Assembly (NCBI GenBank): GCA_047620505.1
Contig: JBLHKS010000088.1
Span: 1 to 27,037 of the forward strand
Length of the DNA: 27,037 bases
Direction of reading: 5' to 3'
DNA from: JBLHKS01 sp047620505
GTDB lineage: Bacteria > Verrucomicrobiota > Verrucomicrobiia > Verrucomicrobiales > DEV007
Shown here: positions 1 to 7,600 of the stretch, one piece after another
Numbering within the stretch: the first letter of the stretch is position 1
Layout of the letters: every line of letters starts with the position of its first letter
The notes under the pieces: model-generated
The model's input: only the letters and a program-made list of their open reading frames with translations
What the model was told of the DNA's origin: nothing
Database searches by the model: none
Made by a program: the position numbers and the translations under genes

Positions 1-228
1 TTCCCGCAGCGCGGCGGCAAAATCGCCTTGCGCGGTCGAAGCTGGCATCCGGATTTTTGCCCTGAGCAATCCCGCTTTGGGCGCGACGTCCCAGCTGGAA
101 ATGACTTCCAGACTTTTCAAAACCACGTCCGGCTCAGCGCTTTCCGGGAGCTGTCCACCAACTTCGATCTCTTTCAAGAGCCCGTCGATCGCCTCGTTGA
201 CCCGGTCGTGAATCGAACTCCGATTCAA
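1..228 (-). CDS. Partial ORF directly downstream of the TIR gene (3' end outside window)
   Basis: The minus strand is open from a TTG at 228 to the window edge, about 76 residues. It follows the TIR gene's TAA (231-229) with no gap and in the same frame. The peptide starts LNRSSIHDRVNEAIDGLLKE and looks like ordinary helical protein, but I recognise no family. An AGGA about 10 bases before the TTG could serve as ribosome binding site, so a coupled second gene is possible. The alternative is that this is the C-terminal part of the TIR protein, separated by a nonsense mutation, because the sequence on both sides of the stop reads as one continuous helix. Coding character is inferred only from the open frame and composition. 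Confidence 0.5.
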   Translation of the reverse strand, partial: MNRSSIHDRVNEAIDGLLKEIEVGGQLPESAEPDVVLKSLEVISSWDVAPKAGLLRAKIRMPASTAQGDFAAALRE

Positions 229-1572
229 TTAGTAGTGGTCCTGAAATTTCCGCTTCTTCTCTTCGTCATCCGCAAAATGCCGTTCATCCAAGAATCGATC
301 GTGCGTCACGACCGCGTTTGAGAGAAGCGCTCCCCAGTCTCCGCCGTTCGCCAAACTCTCGCGTTGCCCGGCCAGCTCGTCCCAGACCAGTTCTTCGGTG
401 GCGGTCTGATCCCAAAAGTCGCTCAGAAACTGAGGCTTCACGATATAGACCGCGATCGCAGCGACGATGCTCACGACGAAAATGCCTACGGTGATCAACA
501 TCAGCGGCCGCTTTTGAGTCCGCTTCAATTCGGCGATCTTCGAATCCAGCTGGCTCAACTGGCCGGCCAACTCCGCTTCCTGCTCCTTCGTCGCATTGAG
601 AATCGCTTGATAGCGCTCACTTCCCTCCCGAAGCGCGACCTCGTTTCGGTGCTCTTGAAAGGCCAGACGTTCCTCGCCGGTTTCGAGATCGGTTTCCGTT
701 TTGGCGATCTCACTTTCCAGTTGCCGCAGTCTGGCGGATTGATCCTCCCGCAAGACCTCCGTCTGGTTGACCAAGCTCTCCAACTCGTTCTTCTTCCGGC
801 CGAGTTCCGCATCCTCTTGCTCGAGCCGACTCCGTTCCGCGTCCAGACTCTTTTGCTGGGCCTCCGATTCCTGCTTTCGCTGCTCATCGAATTGCAGCAG
901 CTGCTGGCGCTGAGTCTCCAGCAATTTCCGCTCGCGCTCGATGACCTCGTGGGCGGAATCCAGATTGCGCCGCTCGGTGTCAGCCTCTTTTTGCAGGCGC
1001 TCTTTCTCTAACTCTAAAGCCTGCCGTTCCGCCTCAATCGCTGCCAGTTCCGGATGATCGGCCTGCAATCGACCGTTCGCATGTTGGACAAACGCTTCCT
1101 CCTCGCTGAGTCCGGCGTCGATTTCCTCCTCCGCCTCGACTTCGACCGTCTCCTCGTCCACGGCCGGAGCGACCTTCCGCGGGGCGATTCCAAATTTCTC
1201 CAGCGCCTCGGCGATCTCGCCAATGTGAGAGCCATTTCGCTGATGGAAAATCGCGTGGTACTTGTTCAGCCACTTCAGTCCGTTGGGCGGGATTGCTTGG
1301 CCGATGTTCAGCAGGATCAGCGGCTTGTTGTCGTGCAACGCGGCTTCCAGTTCGTCCCCGACATTTTCCGTGAGAAAACTATTTTGCGAAGCCACGAGCA
1401 AGAACACGCCCGTATTCTCAATCCCTTCTTCGATCTGGATCTTCCATCGATGCCCACCGTGAATCCGCTCTTTGTCCTGCCAAACTTCGAATCCAGACGC
1501 CCCCAGGTCAGCGCGAAGTTTCTCCACGATGTGAATGTCTCGGCGACTGTAACTGATGAAAATGTCAGTCAT
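229..1572 (-). CDS. TIR domain protein with long coiled coil and a transmembrane segment
   Basis: The 447-residue product begins MTDIFISYSRRD, the standard first strand of a bacterial TIR domain, which fixes the start although no Shine-Dalgarno is visible. TIR spans about residues 1-130. The helix SQNSFLTENVGDELEAAL carries the acidic residue expected in the NADase-type site (an inference; many TIR domains are only scaffolds). Residues about 150-355 are a Glu/Gln/Arg-rich coiled coil, and about 356-378 are a single hydrophobic membrane helix. A short soluble tail follows. Bacterial TIR domains work in NAD-degrading immunity or as signalling adaptors; fusion to a coiled coil and a membrane helix suggests an oligomerising sensor or effector at the inner membrane. 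It is transcribed away from the small PGDYG-like gene at 1707, and a RyR-patatin gene lies next to that. The domain call is firm; a role in defence is inference. Confidence 0.85.
   Translation of the reverse strand: MTDIFISYSRRDIHIVEKLRADLGASGFEVWQDKERIHGGHRWKIQIEEGIENTGVFLLVASQNSFLTENVGDELEAALHDNKPLILLNIGQAIPPNGLKWLNKYHAIFHQRNGSHIGEIAEALEKFGIAPRKVAPAVDEETVEVEAEEEIDAGLSEEEAFVQHANGRLQADHPELAAIEAERQALELEKERLQKEADTERRNLDSAHEVIERERKLLETQRQQLLQFDEQRKQESEAQQKSLDAERSRLEQEDAELGRKKNELESLVNQTEVLREDQSARLRQLESEIAKTETDLETGEERLAFQEHRNEVALREGSERYQAILNATKEQEAELAGQLSQLDSKIAELKRTQKRPLMLITVGIFVVSIVAAIAVYIVKPQFLSDFWDQTATEELVWDELAGQRESLANGGDWGALLSNAVVTHDRFLDERHFADDEEKKRKFQDHY
895..906. repeat. First copy of the dispersed CAGCAGCTGCTG palindrome family
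   Basis: Exact copies start at 895, 7604, 8542, 10098, 11567, 13600, 15924, 17103, 23195, 24014, 24524 and 26717. Copies with one mismatch at an end (core AGCAGCTGCT kept) start at 9336, 13726, 20142 and 22024. Each contains the PvuII-type hexamer CAGCTG at its centre. Copies fall in coding sequence on both strands and between genes; spacing is about 1.7 kb on average but none lies between 907 and 7603. Confidence 0.9.
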
Positions 1573-1671
1573 ATTGAATTTATGTTAGTCGATTCGGCTT
1601 TCTCAATCCCAAAGAGTTGCGCGTCGATTTTGAAAGGCAACGCGCGCTTGGAACGCCAGTCAACTGATCGA

Positions 1672-1699
1672 TTGGGACCTGTCGGCGATATGCTATATT
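1672..1699 (+). promoter_or_regulatory. Possible promoter of the small PGDYG-like gene
   Basis: TTGGGA (1672-1677) and TATATT (1694-1699) are separated by 16 bases, like a housekeeping sigma promoter. The -10-like box ends only 7 bases before the ATG at 1707 and no Shine-Dalgarno is present, so the transcript would be leaderless or nearly so. The call rests on sequence resemblance only. Confidence 0.3.
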
Positions 1700-1706
1700 G
1701 CGGCCA

Positions 1707-2192
1707 ATGTCCTCTCCCAAATCCAAAGGATCATCCAGCCCAAATCGGAAACTCCTGGAGGAAATCAACGACTCCAACGCTTGGTTTCATGCAAAAAAGA
1801 CCCGCCCCATCTGGGCTCGAATCGCGCGGAGACGCCAGACCGTGAAGAGCTTGGAAGGCGACGTCGAAGCCAAGCGCGGCGACTACGTCTGCCGGGGTCA
1901 CGCCAATGAGAAGTGGGTTCAGTCCGAGGAATCCGTGAAAAAGAAGTATCGCGAAACCGACAAAGTGGACTCAAGGGGATGGCGATGCTACCAACCCCGA
2001 CCGGATGCGGCAGGGGTGATGGCGGCCCCTGTTCCTCGAGCATTTTCGGTAGTGGCGACTTGGGGGAAACTTCGAGGCAAGAAGAATGACCTTCTCGTGA
2101 AGCACCATGACGATCGGGCGGAAAAATTTCCCGAGGACGTTTGGATCGTGGACCGAGGTCTGTTTGAAGCGACCTACAAATCGGTCGAGTAG
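1707..2192 (+). CDS. Small protein with duplicated PGDYG-like unit, in the TIR/RyR-patatin neighbourhood
   Basis: The start is ATG 1707; a TTG nine bases upstream extends the frame but is less likely. The product has 161 residues and no signal peptide or membrane helix. Two related units are visible: residues about 55-82 (KRGDYVCRG, NEKWVQ, then VKKKY) and about 120-158 (KKNDLLVKH, AEKFPEDVWIV, then GLFEATY). Both follow the pattern 'basic-GD-hydrophobic...E-K-W/F...hydrophobic-x-Y' of the small PGDYG family, in which the end usually reads like PDIFEATY. Function of that family is unknown to me. The gene is convergent with the RyR-patatin gene; the two stops are five bases apart. Family assignment is by eye and tentative. 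Confidence 0.55.
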   Translation: MSSPKSKGSSSPNRKLLEEINDSNAWFHAKKTRPIWARIARRRQTVKSLEGDVEAKRGDYVCRGHANEKWVQSEESVKKKYRETDKVDSRGWRCYQPRPDAAGVMAAPVPRAFSVVATWGKLRGKKNDLLVKHHDDRAEKFPEDVWIVDRGLFEATYKSVE

Positions 2193-2198
2193 CTCGAC
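2184..2198. terminator. Short inverted repeat at convergent stop codons
   Basis: GTCGAG (2184-2189) pairs with CTCGAC (2193-2198) around a TAG loop that is itself the stop of the plus-strand gene. The hairpin sits exactly between two convergent genes but is short and has no T run, so a terminator role is only possible. Confidence 0.25.
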
Positions 2199-3790
2199 TA
2201 CCGAATCACAGTGTCGAAGACCTCGGGTATGTGGCGGGCAAACTCGGCTGGATCACTCGGGATCTGTTTTTTCGCGGCCACTTCGCCAATTCTTTGCAGA
2301 TCAAATCGGTTTTTCGCCGCGCTCAGATCCCGCAGGGACTCCGCTTTTGGAGCCAGATCTGCCAAGCCCAATTCCTTCTCAAGATAGTCATGCTCGAGAA
2401 GAACATCATAACGCGTGTAGTGGAAAAGTGGATTGCCCGCGATTGTATCCTCACTGCAATCGCCAACCTCCATATTGATTTCCCATGGGTTTGCGCTCCG
2501 GCCCAAGGCTTGAAGCAGAAGTTGATTTTGCCAGCCTGCGTCGTCCATCAACATTTGAGGAATTTCGCGAGCCCAATCGTAGATCCTGTTATTGACGACG
2601 TCCTTCGCGGCCAATTTAACTTTGGCCATGCCGGTTCCCAAGGAAACGATCAGCAATTTTTCTTCTCCGACGGGCCAGCGGAAATTGAATCCCTTTAGCA
2701 CAGCAATGAGGAAACACTGGAGCGCGGGGTTGTTGGCCATGCTGACTGCGCCATCGACGAAAGCGCCTTGGACCAATCTGCCCCTGGCGTCTGTTTCGCC
2801 GGTTGGCAGGAGCTGCGGCTCGAAGAACGTCGGCGCGGCGGAACTCGCGCGAATGAGCCTCCACAAGCTCAACGGCGAATTGAAATTGTAAAACTCGCCG
2901 CGAGGATGATTGATTACGGGCCAAGTGCTCCGTGTGTCGGCGCGCTTAGCCACCACACAAAGGCCTGTCTGAATATCTGCGCTCCCGAGCGTCCGATTCC
3001 CGAATTCGCGGGCCAGGTGCACCTCAAGCGCAGCTTTCTTGAAGCGCTTGGCCTCCCGGATCAAGCCCCATAGGCCCATGTCCTTCTTAAAAATATCAGC
3101 GCCCAGTTCGAGATAGAGTTTCTTCACATCCGCAGCCTTCCAGCCGATGGCAAGAAGGCTGGCGATAATCGCACCGGTACTGGTTCCGCCAATCAGGTCA
3201 AAATACTGGCAAAGCCGAAATTCATCCGTGGAGGCTAGCTTGCCTGACTTAACCAAACGCTTGGCCAAAAGCATCTCAAGCCGCTCCAGAAACCCCGAGG
3301 TCAAGACGCCTCTGATCCCGCCCCCGTCCAGGGACAGAATCCTTTTGGGATGATCGCCGTCAAGGTGACGCATCAGCGTTGGATGGGACACACGAAACGG
3401 ATCGTCAGGATCGCCAAGTGGGGCAACTGCCGGAGCCGAGATCGAAGGAGACACCGGAGCCGAAACGGGAGGAGTTACCGGAGGAGTCGCCGCCGAAGGT
3501 GGCTCAATTTTGTAGCCCAGCGCCACGATCGCTTGGAGGGATTCCCGAGCCGTGATCCGGTCATACTCCTTTTCGGACTCTGGCAATTCTTCGTAAGGCA
3601 CCAGTCCAGGATGGAGCTTCAGCACGTCGTCCCTTTGGTCGCCCCGAGTCCAACCTTCTGCCTGTCTCTGCTTAGCCCAATGATCATGCGTATTGGCGGC
3701 GAGAAGTTCGATCAGTCCCTCGACACCAGCTGGAAGGGCAACCGAGTCGGTGCTGAAAGGAGCGGGATCGTAGTCTGGGTTTTCCGGCAT
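2198..3790 (-). CDS. RyR-domain patatin-like phospholipase
   Basis: The 530-residue product has two recognisable parts. Residues about 30-95 match the bacterial RyR domain: HDHWAKQRQAEGW, then KLHPGLVPYEELPESEK, then a helix ending GYKI. A Pro/Ala/Ser-rich linker (about 97-127) joins it to a patatin-like hydrolase at about 148-400. This has the oxyanion motif DGGGIRG (155-161), nucleophile elbow GTSTG (202-206, Ser204) and catalytic DG dyad (Asp346 in FVDGA). All catalytic residues are present, so it should hydrolyse acyl esters of lipids. There is no signal peptide; it would act from the cytoplasm on membrane lipid. In bacterial defence, patatin enzymes such as CapV are activated by nucleotide signals; RyR could be the sensing or adaptor part, but that is inference. 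The gene stands alone, convergent with the small gene at 1707, and its upstream 131 bases show no clear ribosome binding site. Confidence 0.88.
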   Translation of the reverse strand: MPENPDYDPAPFSTDSVALPAGVEGLIELLAANTHDHWAKQRQAEGWTRGDQRDDVLKLHPGLVPYEELPESEKEYDRITARESLQAIVALGYKIEPPSAATPPVTPPVSAPVSPSISAPAVAPLGDPDDPFRVSHPTLMRHLDGDHPKRILSLDGGGIRGVLTSGFLERLEMLLAKRLVKSGKLASTDEFRLCQYFDLIGGTSTGAIIASLLAIGWKAADVKKLYLELGADIFKKDMGLWGLIREAKRFKKAALEVHLAREFGNRTLGSADIQTGLCVVAKRADTRSTWPVINHPRGEFYNFNSPLSLWRLIRASSAAPTFFEPQLLPTGETDARGRLVQGAFVDGAVSMANNPALQCFLIAVLKGFNFRWPVGEEKLLIVSLGTGMAKVKLAAKDVVNNRIYDWAREIPQMLMDDAGWQNQLLLQALGRSANPWEINMEVGDCSEDTIAGNPLFHYTRYDVLLEHDYLEKELGLADLAPKAESLRDLSAAKNRFDLQRIGEVAAKKQIPSDPAEFARHIPEVFDTVIR

Positions 3791-3921
3791 AAGGCCGCAA
3801 GTTCTTCTGAAGTCGGACCATTACAAGGAATTCTGATCAACTCTGCCCCGTTTCGCTTAAGCTCGCGAACCTCGACCAATGGCTTGACGGGGTTTAACCC
3901 TGGCCGCAATCTGATATCACG

Positions 3922-4641
3922 ATGAAAACTTCCCCAACTCTCGTTTCCATTCTCTTCCTCGCCCTCGCCTCGTTCTCTCTGGCAGGGCCCTTCGATAAGT
4001 CGCCTGAGAAGCTCGATCAAAAGATCCGCGCCGCCAAAGTCCGGCTCGACACGATTCAAGCCACTGAGCGCCGAATTCCCGCGTTCGTTCTGCAAAATGC
4101 GAAGGGAATCATCATGCTCCACCAGGTGAAAGCCGGTTTCGGGATCGGTGGTCAGGCTGGCGGCGGAGTCGCACTCGTTAAAGACGCGAATGGAAACTGG
4201 GGAACGCCGGCCTTCGTTGCCAGCGCCGAAGCCAGCTGGGGTTTGCAGATCGGAGCCCAGGAATCGACGATTTTTCTCGTTTTGATGGACAACGCCGGAT
4301 TAAAAATCTTGAGCGATGCCCGAATCGGAATCGGCGTTGACATTCAAGCCAGTGCGGGCCCGGCTGACGTCGGTGGGGACGCCAAAATCGACAACATCGA
4401 TTCTCCTGTCCTCGTTTATTCGGACTCAGGCGGCCTTTTCGCGGGTGCCGCGTTTGAAGGGGGCGGAATCGTTCCAGCGAAAAAGAACAACGCGATTTAT
4501 TACGGTGAATCCCTCCAGCAAATTCTCTTCAAGGGAGCTGGACGGCGGACTGCTTCAGGCCAAGCGCTGATCGATCGTCTCAATCGCTACATGGGCGTCG
4601 TTCCTAAGCCAGCCGCTACGGCCACGCCGGTAAAATCCTGA
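3922..4641 (+). CDS. Exported SYLF (Ysc84/DUF500) domain lipid-binding protein
   Basis: The 239-residue product starts with a clear signal peptide (MKTSPTLVSILFLALASFSLAG). The rest matches the SYLF family: a helix (PEKLDQKIRAAKVRLDTIQ), the block PAFVLQNAKGIIMLHQVKAGFGIGGQ, then Gly-rich strands GGGVALV, WGTPAFV, SWGLQIGAQ and GIGVDIQAS, and the terminal GGLFAGAAFEGG region. SYLF proteins bind phosphoinositides in eukaryotes; bacterial members are exported and poorly characterised. The length is normal for a single-domain bacterial member. It stands alone between the convergent large gene at 4664 and the RyR-patatin gene that starts divergently 131 bases upstream. No Shine-Dalgarno is visible before the ATG. 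Confidence 0.88.
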   Translation: MKTSPTLVSILFLALASFSLAGPFDKSPEKLDQKIRAAKVRLDTIQATERRIPAFVLQNAKGIIMLHQVKAGFGIGGQAGGGVALVKDANGNWGTPAFVASAEASWGLQIGAQESTIFLVLMDNAGLKILSDARIGIGVDIQASAGPADVGGDAKIDNIDSPVLVYSDSGGLFAGAAFEGGGIVPAKKNNAIYYGESLQQILFKGAGRRTASGQALIDRLNRYMGVVPKPAATATPVKS

Positions 4642-4663
4642 CTTGGATCGAATTTCGATTTTC

Positions 4664-7600
4664 TCAGGATTTCCGGATCGCCCGGACGGTGCGCTCGCCG
4701 CCGACGACCACAACGAGGGCCAAGCCGAAAAACGCCCAGTTCATCCAGCCTTTGGCAGTGTTCGAAGGGATAAATCCGAGCTTCAACCGGGCGTGGTCCT
4801 TGAGTTTCTTGAAATAGGCCGGCTCTCCGTTCGTTGGAAAATCGACGCGGAGCGAAACTCGGCCTTTCGGGCGCAACGCCGCCAGGGCTGACTGCCCAGA
4901 TTGCTGTGTCGCCAGAACTCCCGTTGATTGCGCCCAGGATTCGGTCGACCTGCCGCCGTGCCCGATCTGGGCCTGGGGATCGTTGGCGAGCGTACCATTC
5001 GTGTTTGCATCGGCATTCCCGTCGAAGCCGCCGTGCCCGATCTGAGCGTAGGATCGAATATCATTTTCTGCCATCGGCTGCGTGCCATTGGAGCTTTGCA
5101 CCGAAATGTTTCCGGCTGCGTTGACCGAAATATTCCCGCTCTGGTCCATCGTTTGCGGCGCGTCCAGGTCGTAGCCGCCGTGCCCGAGCTGAGCGTAGGC
5201 GTCACTGCGACCACGAAAATTCACCATTGGCCCATCATTCGACTGCCGCTCCGCTTCCTTTCCGCCGTTCCCAATTTGAGCGTACTGGAACTCGAAATCG
5301 CCCTTGCCGCCTTTTTTACCTGGTTTCGCCGGAGGAGCTTGGGGCTGAGCCTCCTGCTGCTGTTGAGCCTGCTGGACGAAGCGATTCCCTACCGAAATGT
5401 TGTCGTTCAAACGGACCTGCTCCTGAACTTTCCCTATCTGGACGCGATTCTTTTCGACGATGTCTGTGTTCCGATCATCGAGAACTGGCTTGTTCACGTA
5501 AAAGCCTCCGTTGCCTAACAGATCCCCCTGGAAGTAGTCACCGCCGTTGACAACCGTGTCGCCATTTCCGGCCTGAACCGTGACGTCTCCGCTCGGAGCC
5601 ATGTTGGCTTCAGTCTGAACCGTGAAGTCTTCCCAATTAATTTGAACCGCTAGCGCTCCACGCGCTTCTTGCTGAATCCTGGCGTTGTCGGCCGCCCATT
5701 TTGCCAGCTGCTCCTGCTCTCCACCGGCGCTGCTTCGGTGTTTCCAGCGGCCTGCTTCAAGACTCTTGATCAGATTCCCATTTCCAACCGCCAACTGATC
5801 ACAGTTAAACTGAGCAAGTCTCCTGGCATCGAACCCGGCGGTTTTGCTGGTGGCCAATTTGCTCAGCCGGTTCATTTCCGCGATGTTCGCCGCGATCTGC
5901 GATCCGACCTGATCTCGATCGGTGATTTCTTCCATGTTCCCATCAAAATCCGCGACCTCGAAGCCTGTTGGCGCGTAAACTCGCCAAAATGTCTGCTCAA
6001 CAGTCTGACCAATCACCTTGGGATCATCGAGCGTAATCGCGAATTTCCCCTCCGGCAGCTGCTGGCTGGAACTCGGGCGGCGATAGACGATTTCGACCGA
6101 ATAAGACAGCTCGCCGGGACGAGTCTGGATCAACGGGACGAGCAAAACGTCCTCCCCATCGACGATTCCCTGATCGGCCCTGACTTCCTGATCGCTAACG
6201 CGAACCGCGACGAGTTCCGCCTCGGAGTCGAGCTTGATTGGTAAAAATTGCAGCGAGCGATTCAGCATTTTGTAGACCGCGCGATGCCATTCTTCTCCGT
6301 TCGCGCGAAACGCGGTTGTCAGCTCGCATTGTGTGATCACGGCGTCGTTGCCGGCGGTCGACTCCAGTTTTTCGGACGTGATCGCGAATTCCCAATCGGC
6401 TGAAGCCTGGAAAAACTTGGGATTGACGAGGTTCTGAGGCAGGTAAGGAACGTGCTCTCGCGGGATCGCTTCGACATTTGTCAGGGTGGTTTCGACCTGG
6501 TCTGCCGTCCGCGCCTCGAGGACGATGTATCGCTCCATCCGGCGGGTTCCAGCGACTTCGAGGTCGACGAGATTCGCGAATCCACCTGTGAGCGGGATTT
6601 CCGTTCGGAGCGAGAAATTAACGAAATCAAGGACGTCACGTTGGAAGGTCACGGTGTAAATTCGGCGACCGTCGACGACCTCAGAACGGGCCTCGCGGAG
6701 TTCGGCGCTGAGAATCTGGCCCTCGGGCAAATCTTCAGGAAGACTGAAAGTGATCGTGTTGATCGCGCCTCGCTGAATCTCGACATCGAGGTTATAAATC
6801 AGGCTGACCCACGTGTCCTGGACCTGGGAGAGCAACGTGTACTGCGTGTCGAACTGCGCCGTCAGGTTGTCCAGTTCCAGGGAAGCCCCGAAGACGGCTT
6901 CCTCGAATATGAAGCCGTGTTTGCGGACCAGCGGCGGGAGAATTTCGAACGTGTCGCCGGCAACCGAATTGGCTTCGACTTCGCGGACGATGTTTCGAGC
7001 TTCCGTGAATCGCAGAACGGTTTCCTTGGCGGCGTGAGCGACGACGATGGCGTTACCGCGAACCTCGCTGAAGCCCGGCAGGCCGATTGGCGACAGTGTC
7101 AGGGTCTCTTGTTCGTTTTCGAATTCCTGGACGAGGCCGACGATCACGCCTGAGGTGGTTTCGCCAGTCGGAAGGGCCGGCAGCCGCAATCGCAGCTCCT
7201 GACCAACGGAAATCGATTCGATTCCGGGCGGGCCTTCGATTCGATCGAGCGTTGAACCTTCCGGAAGTTCAAGAGTCACGTCCAGCAGCTCAGCTTCGCT
7301 CGTCAGCTCGAAACTGGCGTGCGTTTCCAGCTTCGATCCGCTGACTTGAAACGCGTAGTCGACCTTCGCGGTGCGCTCGGGCGGGGCAGGGGAGGTCTCG
7401 AGCAACAAGCGGTCAGTTCCGGGGCGCGCGGCGAAAGCGGCGACGGTTTTCGCGTCTTTGACGACGCAGTCTTTTGGGATCACGACACGCCGGTGAGCGG
7501 CGGATGGCTTCGGCGTGACTGCGATGCTCGACCCAGAGGCAACGATCATGTTGTGCTCGGCTCGAACGGCATCGGCGTTGATCTGCGGGAACAGAATTTC

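Noticed and set aside
6452..7153. Long plus-strand open frames across the giant gene
   Set aside because: They are shadows of a strongly supported 1316-residue minus-strand gene and encode no recognisable domains.
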